Positions 25,373 through 33,812 of a DNA stretch of 36,258 bases are shown here, one piece after another. Origin of the DNA: Phycisphaerales bacterium (GTDB lineage: Bacteria; Planctomycetota; Phycisphaerae; Phycisphaerales; UBA1924). A program made the position numbers and the translations under genes. Numbering within the stretch: the stretch's first letter is position 1; each line of letters starts with the position of its first letter. The notes beneath the pieces were generated by a model. The model did not search any database. It saw nothing but the letters and a program-made list of their open reading frames with translations, and was not told the DNA's origin. Where the stretch lies: positions 1 to 36,258 of the forward strand of contig JADLBU010000019.1 of assembly GCA_020847535.1 (NCBI GenBank), written 5' to 3'.

Positions 25373-27394
25373 CTAATCACCCTGATCCAGCACCGCCATG
25401 AACGCTTCCTGAGGAATCGTCACCGATCCCACGTTCTTCATCCGCTTCTTGCCCTCTTTCTGCTTCTCGAGCAGCTTGCGCTTACGGCTGACATCGCCGC
25501 CGTAGCACTTGGCGAGAACGTCCTTTCTGTACGCTTTGATGGTCTCGCGGGCGATGATCTTGCCGCCCAGGGCGCTCTGGAGGGGGATTTCGAACTGGTG
25601 GCGGGGGATCTGTTCCTTGAGGCGAGTGAGGAGGTTGCGGCCGCGATGCTCGGCTTTGTCGCGGTGGACGATGAGAGCGAGCGCTTCGACGGGATCGCCG
25701 TTGATCAGCGTGTCCATCTTCACCAGGTTGTCGGAGCGATACTCGATGACCTCGTAGTCCATGGTGCCGTAACCGGAGGTCATGCCCTTCATCTTGTCGA
25801 AGAAGTCGTAGATGATCTCGGCGAGCGGGACCTCGAAGGTGATGATGTCGCGTGAGTTGGAGACGAACTGCTGGTTCTTGTAGATGCCGCGGCGATCGAG
25901 GCAGAGCTTCATGATGTCGCCGATGTACTCCTTGGGGAGCATGATCTCGACCTTGCAGATGGGCTCGCGGATCTCGATGACGTGGCCCATGTTGGGGAGA
26001 TCGGCGGGGTTGTGGACCTCGAGGAGCTGGGAGCCGGCGGCGACGGCTTTGTAGAAGGGGCTGCTGGAATCGACGGACTTGAGGGCCTGGCCGTTGGCGC
26101 CGGTGACGGTGTCGGTGCCGCGAACGAGGACGTGGTAGGAGACGGTGGGAGCGGTCTGGACGATCTGGACGTGGCCCTCGCGCTCGAGGCGCTCCTGGAC
26201 GATGTCCATGTGGAGCAGGCCGAGGAAGCCGCAGCGGAAGCCGAAGCCCAGGGCCTCGGAGTGCACGGGCTGGTAGGTGAAGGAGGAGTCGTTGAGGGAG
26301 AGCTTCTCGATGGCATCCCGGAGCTGCTCGAAGTCAGCGCCATCGCCATCCTCGGTGGTCGCCGGGTAGAAATCGCAGAAGACCATCTGGCGCGGGGGTT
26401 GATAGCCGGGGAGGGGATCGGAGGAGGGGTTGTTCTCGAGCGTGACGGTGTCGCCGATGCGAACATCGCGGAGGGAGCGGATCGCGGCGACCACGTAGGC
26501 GGTCTCCCCGGGGCCGATCTCACCACCGGCGAGCCGGACGGGCTTGGGGGTCATCTTGCCGATGTCGGTGACCTGGAAGGTGCGCTCGGTGCCGATCATG
26601 CGGATCTTGTCGCCGACGCGGAGGCGGCCATCGAAGACTCGGATGTAGACGATGACTCCGCGATAGTCGTCGTAGACGGCATCGAAGATCAGGGCGCGGA
26701 GCTTGTCGGTGACGGGTGCGCGGGGAGCGGGGAAGCGCTCGCAGATCGCGGCGAGCAGCTCGGGGATGCCGATGCCGGACTTGGCGGAGACCTGGAGGCA
26801 GTCCTCGGCGGGGAAGCCGAGGGTCTGCTCGACTTCCTCGGCGACATCGAGCGTGCGGGCCGAGGGGAGATCGATCTTGTTGATCACCGGGATGATGGTG
26901 AGGTTCTCGTTGACGGCGAGGTAGGCGTTGACGAGGGTCTGGGCCTGGACGCCCTGCGTGGCATCGACGACGAGGATCGCCCCTTCGCAGGCCTTGAGGG
27001 CGCGGGAGACCTCGTAGTTGAAATCGACGTGGCCGGGGGTGTCGATGAAATTGAGCATGTAGAGATCCCCGTGGGCTTCGGGTGCCTCGCCCTTCTTGGG
27101 CTTGTGGGCGGGGGCATCGGCGTCATCGACGGGGGTTTCGTAGTCGAGCTCGAGCTCATCGGTCTTGGCGCCGGTCTTGTGGCGGTGGTAGACGGTGACG
27201 GCGGAGGCCTTGATGGTGATGCCGCGTTCGCGCTCGATGTCCATGGAGTCGAGGATCTGGTCCTTGGCTTCGCGGGCGGAGACTGCGTTGGTCGCCTGAA
27301 GGAGCCGGTCGGCGAGCGTGGACTTGCCGTGGTCGATGTGGGCGATGATCGAGAAGTTGCGGATATTGGGGGTGTTGGGCAAAGGTTCGGGCAT
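25373..27394 (-). CDS. lepA: Elongation factor 4 (LepA GTPase)
   Basis: A ribosome-binding translational GTPase (EF4), 673 residues, longer than the usual ~600. G-motifs: AHIDHGKST (18-26), GITIKA (59-64), DTPGH (118-122), NKID (172-175) and a SAKSGIG block. The LepA-specific C-terminal domain is present (EALALIVHRDKAEHRGR, RQ-type ALGGKIIARETIKAYRKDVLAKCYGGD). About 36 extra residues (about 72-109, charged and Pro-rich: DELELDYETPVDDADAPAHK) are inserted between switch I and DTPGH, and about 20 more lie near SYHVLVRGTDTVTGANG. The start is ATG 27392-27394 (MPEPLPNTPNIRNFSIIAH); no Shine-Dalgarno sequence is evident. It seems monocistronic. Confidence 0.97.
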   Translation of the reverse strand: MPEPLPNTPNIRNFSIIAHIDHGKSTLADRLLQATNAVSAREAKDQILDSMDIERERGITIKASAVTVYHRHKTGAKTDELELDYETPVDDADAPAHKPKKGEAPEAHGDLYMLNFIDTPGHVDFNYEVSRALKACEGAILVVDATQGVQAQTLVNAYLAVNENLTIIPVINKIDLPSARTLDVAEEVEQTLGFPAEDCLQVSAKSGIGIPELLAAICERFPAPRAPVTDKLRALIFDAVYDDYRGVIVYIRVFDGRLRVGDKIRMIGTERTFQVTDIGKMTPKPVRLAGGEIGPGETAYVVAAIRSLRDVRIGDTVTLENNPSSDPLPGYQPPRQMVFCDFYPATTEDGDGADFEQLRDAIEKLSLNDSSFTYQPVHSEALGFGFRCGFLGLLHMDIVQERLEREGHVQIVQTAPTVSYHVLVRGTDTVTGANGQALKSVDSSSPFYKAVAAGSQLLEVHNPADLPNMGHVIEIREPICKVEIMLPKEYIGDIMKLCLDRRGIYKNQQFVSNSRDIITFEVPLAEIIYDFFDKMKGMTSGYGTMDYEVIEYRSDNLVKMDTLINGDPVEALALIVHRDKAEHRGRNLLTRLKEQIPRHQFEIPLQSALGGKIIARETIKAYRKDVLAKCYGGDVSRKRKLLEKQKEGKKRMKNVGSVTIPQEAFMAVLDQGD

Positions 27395-27480
27395 TGCGGG
27401 AATGGTAGGGGGCGGAAAATGCGATTCGCGGGGCGGTGGTGCGGTTGCATGCGGCCGGGGATGCGCGGGACAGCGAGTGC

Positions 27481-27518
27481 AAGAAGACACGACCGCCCCG
27501 GGCTTCCGGGACGGTCGT
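27481..27518 (-). terminator. Terminator-like hairpin of the gene at 27558-28214
   Basis: A 13-bp stem (27489-27501, 27506-27518, one wobble pair) is followed on the minus strand by GTCTTCTT. It lies 40 nt after the stop codon and upstream of lepA. Confidence 0.75.
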
Positions 27519-27557
27519 ATGGAGGAGAGAGAGATTCTGGTTGTGTGCAGGATCTGA

Positions 27558-28214
27558 TCAGCCGCGCCGGCGGCGGGCGATCGCCAGAGCGCCCACGCCC
27601 AGAAGTGCGGCAGCGCCGGGTGCCGGGACGGGGTCGGCGATGCAGTCGTCGAAGCGGACTTCGTAGGGGACACCGTGGTAGACGACCGAGCGGGCGATGC
27701 CGGTGAAGGATTGGGAGACGAAATCCCAGGTGGTGTAGAGGCCGTTGGGATCGCCGGGGTTGGTCATGGTGGTGGCGTTGAGGACGATGGTGGTGAGGGG
27801 CGCTCCGCCGCCGTTGAGGCCGGGGTGGATGGTGAGTGTCGCGGGGACGAGCGCGGAGTAGCGCGTGGAGAAGGCGTTCGCGAAGCCGGCGGGGATGTTC
27901 ATGATGCCGGTGATGTTGGGTGTGTTGCCGGCCCAGTAGAGGGTCCCCTCGCCGGAGGGCTCGTTGGCGGTGTCTCCGCCGATGGTGTTGCCACCGGTGA
28001 AGTCGTTATCGACGCCGCAGAGGCCGTTGGGGCTGAAGAAGATGCCGAGGTTGGGGCCGCCAGTCGAGCCGAGTCCGCCGAATCCGCCGTTGTAGTACTG
28101 GTCGATGGGCTCGGCGTCGAGCATGCCCTCGAAGTTCATGTGGAGGGGGCGGGCGTGGGCGAGGGTGGGGAGAGAGAGGGCGGCGAGGGTGAGTGTTGTG
28201 CTGAGGCGGTTCAT
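27558..28214 (-). CDS. Secreted protein with PEP-CTERM-like sorting tail
   Basis: A 218-residue exported protein. The start ATG 28212-28214 has AGGAG 9 nt upstream; the open frame extends further back without support. A signal peptide spans about 1-20 (MNRLSTTLTLAALSLPTLAHA). The mature part reads like a compact beta-sandwich (LHMNFEGMLDAEPIDQYYNG, LGIFFSPNG, TLTIHPGLNGGG, YEVRFDDC). The tail is VPAPG, a hydrophobic helix, then RRRRG. Third PAP/Arg-tail protein in the window. Function of the mature domain unknown. Confidence 0.87.
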   Translation of the reverse strand: MNRLSTTLTLAALSLPTLAHARPLHMNFEGMLDAEPIDQYYNGGFGGLGSTGGPNLGIFFSPNGLCGVDNDFTGGNTIGGDTANEPSGEGTLYWAGNTPNITGIMNIPAGFANAFSTRYSALVPATLTIHPGLNGGGAPLTTIVLNATTMTNPGDPNGLYTTWDFVSQSFTGIARSVVYHGVPYEVRFDDCIADPVPAPGAAALLGVGALAIARRRRG

Positions 28215-28436
28215 TGATCTGTTCTCCTGCTGGCGTTGTGCGGTCAATAGAGAGTGCCGAGCGGGGGGAGAGATCTTGCAGTTGGGAAGTGGTGTTGTGT
28301 GGATTGGGTCGGTTGGGGGAGCGACAGATGGGGAAGGAAATGCAAGCAGCCCCGCTGCGGAGCGGGGGTGGGGCGGGGTGCGAGATGAGAGGGGTTCAGG
28401 GGCGGCGGCGATCACGGCCGCCGCAGTCGTGGCACT

Positions 28437-28733
28437 TTACGCGCGGATCCGGACATTTCGCCGACCCGAATCCTTGAGCTTCTTACCGCCGCCGATGACA
28501 CCCAGGTCGAGGAGTGCGGCGAAGATGACGGCAGCGAGCTGGAGGCCCTCGATCTTGCCGGTCGAGTTGATTCCCCAGGCGTAGGCGAGCGTGGTGTAGG
28601 GCATGAAGCAGAAGCCCAGGAAGGGCCAGATGTCGTTCTGCCAGGCCCGACCGATGTAGTCGGAGAAGAGCACGAGCAGCACGATCGCGGTGCGTGGGAG
28701 GAAGAAGCCGATTGCGAAGATGATGCAGCCCAT
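28437..28733 (-). CDS. Small conserved-looking integral membrane protein
   Basis: A 98-residue protein with two or three hydrophobic segments (about 2-24 CIIFAIGFFLPRTAIVLLVLF; 36-53 WPFLGFCFMPYTTLAYAW; 64-80 GLQLAAVIFAALLDLGVIGG) and a basic C-terminus. The FLPRxxxVLLxLF...WPxLGFxFxPxTTLAYA pattern is, from memory, found in short uncharacterised membrane proteins of many bacteria. The ATG at 28731-28733 lacks a Shine-Dalgarno sequence on its own strand. No function can be assigned. Confidence 0.75.
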   Translation of the reverse strand: MGCIIFAIGFFLPRTAIVLLVLFSDYIGRAWQNDIWPFLGFCFMPYTTLAYAWGINSTGKIEGLQLAAVIFAALLDLGVIGGGKKLKDSGRRNVRIRA

Positions 28734-28769
28734 AGGAGGTTATTCGGGGGAGGTGGAGGGGAGTTCCAA

Positions 28770-28806
28770 GGGGCATAGTACAATTGGCAGAGGGCAAATA
28801 GGAGCG
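28770..28806. repeat. Dispersed spacer repeat, copy 1 (GGCAGAGGGCAAATAGGAG)
   Basis: AGTACAATTGGCAGAGGGCAAATAGGAG resembles AGTGTACATGGCAAAGGGCAA-ATCGGAG at 32218-32245. Both lie about 25-60 nt upstream of a minus-strand gene. The words GGCAAA and GGGCAAA also recur inside nadA. Confidence 0.6.
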
Positions 28807-28855
28807 GGAAGGAGTGAGGGGATAGCGAGTGAGCGAGTGAGGCGTCGGGCGGTGA

Positions 28856-29422
28856 TCAGCGGTTGGTTGGGGGCGGGGGATGGGGGAGGTAGGACGGGGC
28901 GCCCCAGACGTTCTGGTTGTGGGCCTTGGTGCCGCCGCGGGGGATGGTGATGGTTTGCCAGTCGGGGCCGGCGAGGATGCGGGCGATCATGACGATCTGG
29001 CCGGCGTGGTAGCCGCAGTGTGCGAGCGAGCGGAAGGCGGCGAGCTGGACGGTGTGCGGCTCGCCGCGGATCGTGACGGTGCGAGAGAGATCCTCGGGGG
29101 TTATCGACTCTAGGGTCGCGAAGAGGGTTTGCCAGCCGGATTCCCAGTCGACGAGCAATTGGGCTCGCGACCGATTCGCCGGTGTGAACTCCGAGTCGCG
29201 ATCGCGCGTCGGCTTCTCGCCATCGGTGGTGAGGAAGTCGGTCCATCGGGAGCGGAGGTTCCCGGCGAGATGCTTCATGATGATGTCGATGGAGTTGGTT
29301 TCGGGGTGAAGTGAGATGTGAAGCTTGTTGTCGGGGAGTTGCACGATGGCCCGGTCGGCGAGTGATTTGGTGTGACCGAACGCCGTGAGGATGTCGGAGA
29401 TGATGTGGGGATGCTCTGGCAT
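28856..29422 (-). CDS. DinB-like metal-binding protein (DUF1572 type)
   Basis: A 188-residue four-helix-bundle protein like the DinB/YfiT superfamily. The family metal triad is visible as His51 (IIMKHLAGNLRSRW), His135 and His139 (LAHCGYHAGQIVMIAR). Other family cues are WTDFLTTDGEKPTRDRDSEF and the helix around ARIL. Members are thiol or metal-dependent transferases or of unknown activity; the substrate is unknown. The start is ATG 29420-29422, with no strong Shine-Dalgarno sequence. The C-terminal 15 residues are a Pro-rich extension. It is divergent from the sulfatase gene. Confidence 0.85.
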   Translation of the reverse strand: MPEHPHIISDILTAFGHTKSLADRAIVQLPDNKLHISLHPETNSIDIIMKHLAGNLRSRWTDFLTTDGEKPTRDRDSEFTPANRSRAQLLVDWESGWQTLFATLESITPEDLSRTVTIRGEPHTVQLAAFRSLAHCGYHAGQIVMIARILAGPDWQTITIPRGGTKAHNQNVWGAPSYLPHPPPPTNR

Positions 29423-29475
29423 GGCGATGCATCAACGAAGGCAGGGGGCCGTCGGTATCGGCAATTCCTGCCTGT

Positions 29476-29503
29476 TTGAGAGGCGAGCGTTCCGTGGTAT
29501 GCT
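29476..29503 (+). promoter_or_regulatory. Candidate promoter of the sulfatase gene
   Basis: TTGAGA and TATGCT are spaced by 16 nt, with an extended -10 TG (TGGTATGCT). The pair lies about 80 nt before the sulfatase start. Confidence 0.45.
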
Positions 29504-29582
29504 ATCGGTCGCATGGGTGGGCGCCCGTCGCGGGGTGCGCGAAGCGCCGGATGCGGGGTAGTTATTCCAAAGGATTCGAGCG

Positions 29583-31184
29583 ATGAACAGACTGGCACAT
29601 CTGGTTCTGTGCGCTGTCCTGCTCCTTACGGGCACGGCGGCATGGGCACAGGACAAAAAACCGAACATCCTGGTGATCTGGGGCGATGACATCGGGACCT
29701 GGAACATCAGCCACAACAACAGGGGGATGATGGGGTACCGGACGCCCAACATCGACAGGATCGCCAGGGAAGGCGTGGCGTTCACGGACTATTACGGCCA
29801 GCAGTCATGCACGGCGGGGCGGGCCGCGTTCATCGGCGGGAACGTGCCGGTGCGGACGGGGATGACCAAGGTCGGCATGCCGGCGGCCAAAGAGGGCTGG
29901 CAGAAGACCGATGTGACGATTGCCACGGTCCTCAAGAGCCAGGGGTATGCGACCGGGCAGTTCGGCAAGAATCATCAGGGCGACCGCGATGAGCACCTTC
30001 CGACGATGCACGGGTTCGACGAGTTCTTCGGCAACCTGTACCACCTTAACGCGGAAGAGGAGCCGGAGAACCGCGACTATCCGGGCGACATGAAGCTGGC
30101 CAACGGCAAGACGTTCCGGGAGCAGTTCGGCCCGCGCGGCGTGCTCAGGTGCAAGGCAGACGGCAAGGGGGGGCAGACGATCGAGGACACCGGCCCGCTG
30201 ACCCGGAAGCGCATGGAGACCGTCGACGACGAGACGGTCGCCGCGGCGAAGGAATTCATCAAGCGCCAGAAGGATGACGGCAAGCCGTTCTATTGCTGGT
30301 GGAACGCGACGCGCATGCACTTCCGCACGCACGTGCGCGAGTCGCACAAGGGCCTGTCCGGCAAGAGCGGCGATGAGTACCACGACGGCATGGTGGAGCA
30401 CGACAACCACGTGGGCGAACTGCTGAAGCTGCTCGATGACCTGGGCATCTCCGACAACACGATCGTGCTTTATTCCACCGACAACGGCCCGCACTACAAC
30501 ACATGGCCAGACGCCGGAATCACGCCTTTCCGCGGCGAGAAGAACTCAAACTGGGAAGGCGCCTACCGCGTGCCGGCGTTCGTTCGCTGGCCCGGAAAGT
30601 TCCCCGCCGGGGCAACAGTGAACGGCATCGTGTCGCACGAAGACTGGCTGCCGACGTTCGCCTCGGTCGCCGGAGCGCCCGACATCAAGGACAAGCTCAG
30701 GGCCGGCATTGAAATCAACGGCCGCAGATACAAGAATTACATCGACGGGCACAACCTGACCGGCTACCTGTCCAAGGCCGGGACGTTCAAGACGTTCGAT
30801 GAAGATATCCAGGCCTGCCCCCGCAAGCAGTTCATCTACTGCGACGATGGCGGCGAGATCTGCGCCATCCGCGTGGGCGACTGGAAGGCGGTCTACCTCG
30901 AGAACCGCGCGCATCAGCTCGATGTGTGGCGCGAGCCGTTCGTTCCCCTGCGCCTGCCGCTGGTGTTCAACCTGCGACGCGACCCGTTCGAGAGGGCCCA
31001 GCACAACTCCAACACCTACCACGACTGGGTGATCGACCGCGCGTATGCGATGGCGCCCATGCAGGTGGTTGCCAGCCAGTTCCTGCTGACCTTGAAGGAT
31101 TACCCGCCGAGCCAGGCGCCCGGCGACTGGAGCCTGTCATCGCTCGAGAAGCGGATCAAGGGGATGAACCCGGGCGCTCACTGA
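29583..31184 (+). CDS. Exported arylsulfatase-family enzyme
   Basis: A formylglycine-dependent sulfatase, 533 residues. A signal peptide spans about 1-22 (LVLCAVLLLTGTAAWA|Q). Metal-binding Asp35-Asp36 are in VIWGDDIG. The active-site signature is SCTAGR (Cys76, Arg80): C-x-A-x-R in place of the usual C-x-P-x-R, a variant that I believe occurs in a subset of planctomycete sulfatases. FGKNHQGD and STDNGPH supply further metal and substrate ligands. AAAGGA lies 8 nt before the ATG. It probably removes sulfate from an extracellular polysaccharide or aryl ester. No formylglycine-generating enzyme or other sulfatase lies nearby. A terminator follows. Confidence 0.93.
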   Translation: MNRLAHLVLCAVLLLTGTAAWAQDKKPNILVIWGDDIGTWNISHNNRGMMGYRTPNIDRIAREGVAFTDYYGQQSCTAGRAAFIGGNVPVRTGMTKVGMPAAKEGWQKTDVTIATVLKSQGYATGQFGKNHQGDRDEHLPTMHGFDEFFGNLYHLNAEEEPENRDYPGDMKLANGKTFREQFGPRGVLRCKADGKGGQTIEDTGPLTRKRMETVDDETVAAAKEFIKRQKDDGKPFYCWWNATRMHFRTHVRESHKGLSGKSGDEYHDGMVEHDNHVGELLKLLDDLGISDNTIVLYSTDNGPHYNTWPDAGITPFRGEKNSNWEGAYRVPAFVRWPGKFPAGATVNGIVSHEDWLPTFASVAGAPDIKDKLRAGIEINGRRYKNYIDGHNLTGYLSKAGTFKTFDEDIQACPRKQFIYCDDGGEICAIRVGDWKAVYLENRAHQLDVWREPFVPLRLPLVFNLRRDPFERAQHNSNTYHDWVIDRAYAMAPMQVVASQFLLTLKDYPPSQAPGDWSLSSLEKRIKGMNPGAH

Positions 31185-31355
31185 TCGCACTTCAACGCTG
31201 TCTTTCTGGCGATGGCGGGCGTGTTCGTGAAGACAATGCAGGACCGCCCGCCGAGCCGGTCGGGCGGGTCGCTCCACCTGACAGAGATCGAAGTGAAATC
31301 GAAAGCGATGGTCGACATACCTGAGAAACAAGCTGGAAGATAGCGATACTACGAG

Positions 31356-31390
31356 CGGGGACACGGTCATCCGTGTCTCCGTTTGTATTT
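31356..31390 (+). terminator. Rho-independent terminator of the sulfatase gene
   Basis: An 11-bp stem CGGGGACACGG/CCGTGTCTCCG (one G-T) with loop TCAT is followed by TTTGTATTT. It lies between convergent genes and 172 nt after the sulfatase stop. Confidence 0.83.
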
Positions 31391-31409
31391 GAGAACTCGA
31401 GCCCGAGGA

Positions 31410-32195
31410 TCACGCCGGGAGCTTGGTCAGGAATTCGTTGAGAGCGGCCGAGAATGCCACAGGCTGCTCGACGGGCGGGACGTGTCCGGCATCTGGTATG
31501 ACGGTGAATCGAGATCCGGGGATGCGTTGGTGAATATCGTGGAGTGAATCGGGCGAGGTGATGGCATCCTGATCGCCCGCAATCACAAGGGTCGGGCAGG
31601 TGATCGTGGGGACCGTGGGGAAGGAATCGGCGCGGCTCGCGAGCGCAAGGCTGGTGGCGGCAAGCCCGGTGGGGGTTGTGGAGAGCATGGCGGTTCGCCA
31701 GAACGCCAACCGTGCCTGATCGAAGCCCGGCGCGAAGACCTTGGGGAGCATGGCTTCGACGATGGGAGCGACGCCATCGCGCATCGCGGAGTCCGCGATC
31801 GCTCGGCGATAGGCAATCCCTTCGGGGGGTTCTGCGTTGGCGCGGGTGTTGCAGAGGACCAAGGCGCGGATGCGGCCCGGGTATCGGCGCCAGAGGTCGA
31901 AGCAGATGATGCCACCCATGGAGAGGCCGATGAAGATCCCCTGCTCGCCGGGTGCGAAGACATCGAGGACGGTGAGCATGTCGTCGGCGAAGTCCCGGAT
32001 GTCGATGGGGGATCGCGTGGTGCTCGCGCCGTGGTTGGGCAGATCTGGAACAATGCCGCGGAAGCCCGGCGGGAGATGCCGAGCGGCGTGCAACCACATG
32101 AGGCCGGTGATGGGAAAGCCGTGGATGAAGATGATGGGCTGGCCGGAGCCGATGGATTGGCAGGCGAGTTCGCCGCTTTGGACGGGGATTCGCAT
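31410..32195 (-). CDS. Alpha/beta hydrolase
   Basis: A 261-residue soluble hydrolase of the alpha/beta fold. The oxyanion-hole motif is HGFPITG (25-31) and the nucleophile elbow GLSMGG gives Ser92. Asp210 (GDQDAI) and His238 (DAGHVPP) complete the triad. PDLPNHGAS is the usual strand-4 loop. It is similar in form to pimeloyl-ester, lactone or haloperoxidase-like esterases; the substrate cannot be read from sequence. The start is ATG 32193-32195 (MRIPVQSGELAC); longer in-frame readings to 32333 run through spacer repeats. Divergent from nadA. Confidence 0.92.
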   Translation of the reverse strand: MRIPVQSGELACQSIGSGQPIIFIHGFPITGLMWLHAARHLPPGFRGIVPDLPNHGASTTRSPIDIRDFADDMLTVLDVFAPGEQGIFIGLSMGGIICFDLWRRYPGRIRALVLCNTRANAEPPEGIAYRRAIADSAMRDGVAPIVEAMLPKVFAPGFDQARLAFWRTAMLSTTPTGLAATSLALASRADSFPTVPTITCPTLVIAGDQDAITSPDSLHDIHQRIPGSRFTVIPDAGHVPPVEQPVAFSAALNEFLTKLPA

Positions 32196-32210
32196 GGGGG
32201 AGGGTAGGGA

Positions 32211-32280
32211 AATGCCAAAGTGTACATGGCAAAGGGCAAATCGGAGGAGATGGAGAGACGCGGGGACGCGGGGATACGGA
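32211..32280. repeat. Dispersed spacer repeat, copy 2, plus 8-nt tandem units
   Basis: GTACATGGCAAAGGGCAAAT lies at about 32222-32241 and resembles 28770-28806. It is followed by 8-nt tandem units GACGCGGG, GACGCGGG, GATACGGA (32257-32280). The stretch lies in the spacer between the hydrolase and nadA starts. Confidence 0.7.
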
Positions 32281-32314
32281 GAGACTGCGAGCGGTGAGGG
32301 GCTTAAGATCGGGT

Positions 32315-33664
32315 ATGCTTTGGCAGCCGTCACTTCCGGAGTCGTACCACAAGCTTTCGGGCGGGGAGCTGGCTGCGCGGATTTCAGCGCGGCGAGTAGA
32401 GCTTGGGGATTCGCTGGTCATCCTGGGGCACCACTACCAGACCGATGAGGTGATCCGTCACGCGGATTGCACGGGGGACTCGCTGAAGCTCTCGCAGATC
32501 GCCGCGCGCCTGGCCGGGGAGAGGCCGGTCGATCGACCGGTGAAGTGGATCGTGTTCTGCGGGGTTCACTTCATGGCCGAGACGGCGGACATGCTGACGC
32601 CGGATGAGGTATCGGTGATTCTGCCGGACCTGTCCGCCGGCTGCTCGATGGCGGATATGGCGCAGTACGACGACACTGTGGCGGCGTGGGATGAGATACA
32701 CGCGTCGCTGCGTGGACAGGGGTGGAACGGGAGGATCGTGCCGATCACGTATGTGAATTCATCGGCGGCGATCAAGGCGTGTGGGGGGGATCGCGGGGGG
32801 GCGTGCTGCACGCGTTCGACTGCGCGGGAGGGGTTTCGGGGGGCGATGGGGGGAGGGGAACACGGAGCAAATAGGGCAAAGGGGGCACATGCGGCAAACG
32901 TTGGCGATGTGAGCGAGGGGGAGATCAAGGTCTTGTTTTTGCCCGATCAGCATCTGGGGCGGAACACGGCGAGCGGGTTTGGGATTGATGTTGCGGAGCG
33001 GTCGTGCGTGTATGATCCGCGGCTGGCGCGGAAGGGTGAGCGGCTGGGTGGGGCGACGGCCGAGCAGGTGTTGAGGTCGGATGTGATCCTGTGGGCTGGG
33101 CATTGCTCGGTGCATAAGCTGTTCCGGCCGGAGCATTGCGATCAGATACGGAAGATCAGCGAGGGTGAGCGGGTGGCGGCGAGCGGTGGGGGGGCGCAGG
33201 GGAGGACGCCGCCAGAGCCGTACCGGATCCTGGTGCATCCGGAGTGCTGCAAGGAAGTGGTGGACAAGGCGGACATGGCCGGGTCGACCGAGTTCATCAT
33301 CCGGACGATGCGGGAGGCTCGTGAGGGTTCGCGGTGGGCAATCGGGACGGAGTTTCACCTGGTGTCGCGGCTGGTGCGGGAGTCAGCGGCGCGCGGGGTT
33401 TCGGCGAGGATCCTGAGTGATTGCCAGTGTCTCTGCACGACGATGTACAGGATTGATGAGCCGCACCTGTTGTGGGTGCTGGACAACCTGGCGGGGGCGT
33501 ACTCAAAGGATGGATCGCCGAAGGTCGTCAATCAGATCCGAGTGCATCCTGAGGTGAGGAAGCTGGCGCTGCTCGCGATCGATCGGATGCTGAAGTTGCC
33601 GGGGGGTGGGGCGGCGAAGGTAGAGGGCGGGCGTGGGAAGATTGCGGTGGGGGTTGGGGATTGA
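32315..33664 (+). CDS. nadA: Quinolinate synthase with in-frame low-complexity insertions
   Basis: Condenses iminoaspartate with dihydroxyacetone phosphate to quinolinate in NAD synthesis, using one [4Fe-4S] cluster. The 449-residue reading is long for NadA (about 350). Likely cluster ligands are Cys110 (LPDLSAGCSMAD), Cys264 (LWAGHCSVH) and Cys372 or 374 (SDCQCLCTTM). VILGHHYQTDE, FCGVHFMAETADML, YVNSSAAIKA and FLPDQHLGRN are family blocks. Residues about 172-200 between CCT and FLPDQ are an unusual Gly/Ala/Asn-rich insertion whose DNA (32864-32901) looks like the intergenic GGGCAAA repeats; a second loop lies at about 285-302 and the C-terminal tail is extended. ATG 32315 is preferred; GTG 32294 is possible. 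No nadB or nadC in the window. Confidence 0.92.
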   Translation: MLWQPSLPESYHKLSGGELAARISARRVELGDSLVILGHHYQTDEVIRHADCTGDSLKLSQIAARLAGERPVDRPVKWIVFCGVHFMAETADMLTPDEVSVILPDLSAGCSMADMAQYDDTVAAWDEIHASLRGQGWNGRIVPITYVNSSAAIKACGGDRGGACCTRSTAREGFRGAMGGGEHGANRAKGAHAANVGDVSEGEIKVLFLPDQHLGRNTASGFGIDVAERSCVYDPRLARKGERLGGATAEQVLRSDVILWAGHCSVHKLFRPEHCDQIRKISEGERVAASGGGAQGRTPPEPYRILVHPECCKEVVDKADMAGSTEFIIRTMREAREGSRWAIGTEFHLVSRLVRESAARGVSARILSDCQCLCTTMYRIDEPHLLWVLDNLAGAYSKDGSPKVVNQIRVHPEVRKLALLAIDRMLKLPGGGAAKVEGGRGKIAVGVGD

Positions 33665-33747
33665 GGGTGGGGTTGGGGGTGTGGGGATTCGTTGCAGATC
33701 CTGTGGCGCGGGGATGCACGGCAGTGCGACACGCTTGGAATCGTTCG

Positions 33748-33781
33748 CACCAAGATCGCCTGAGGACAGGCGATCTTGGTG
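33748..33781. terminator. Perfect 15-bp hairpin between convergent nadA and pgeF
   Basis: CACCAAGATCGCCTG/CAGGCGATCTTGGTG with loop AGGA. No T-run on either side; it probably acts as a bidirectional terminator or RNA 3'-end stabiliser. Confidence 0.7.
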
Positions 33782-33812
33782 GCACGATGCATCATGTGTT
33801 CATTTGAACGTG

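Noticed and set aside
25982..27706. Long plus-strand open frame opposite lepA
   Set aside because: It is an antisense shadow rich in Gly, Asp, Val and Glu; lepA covers the same bases with clear motifs.
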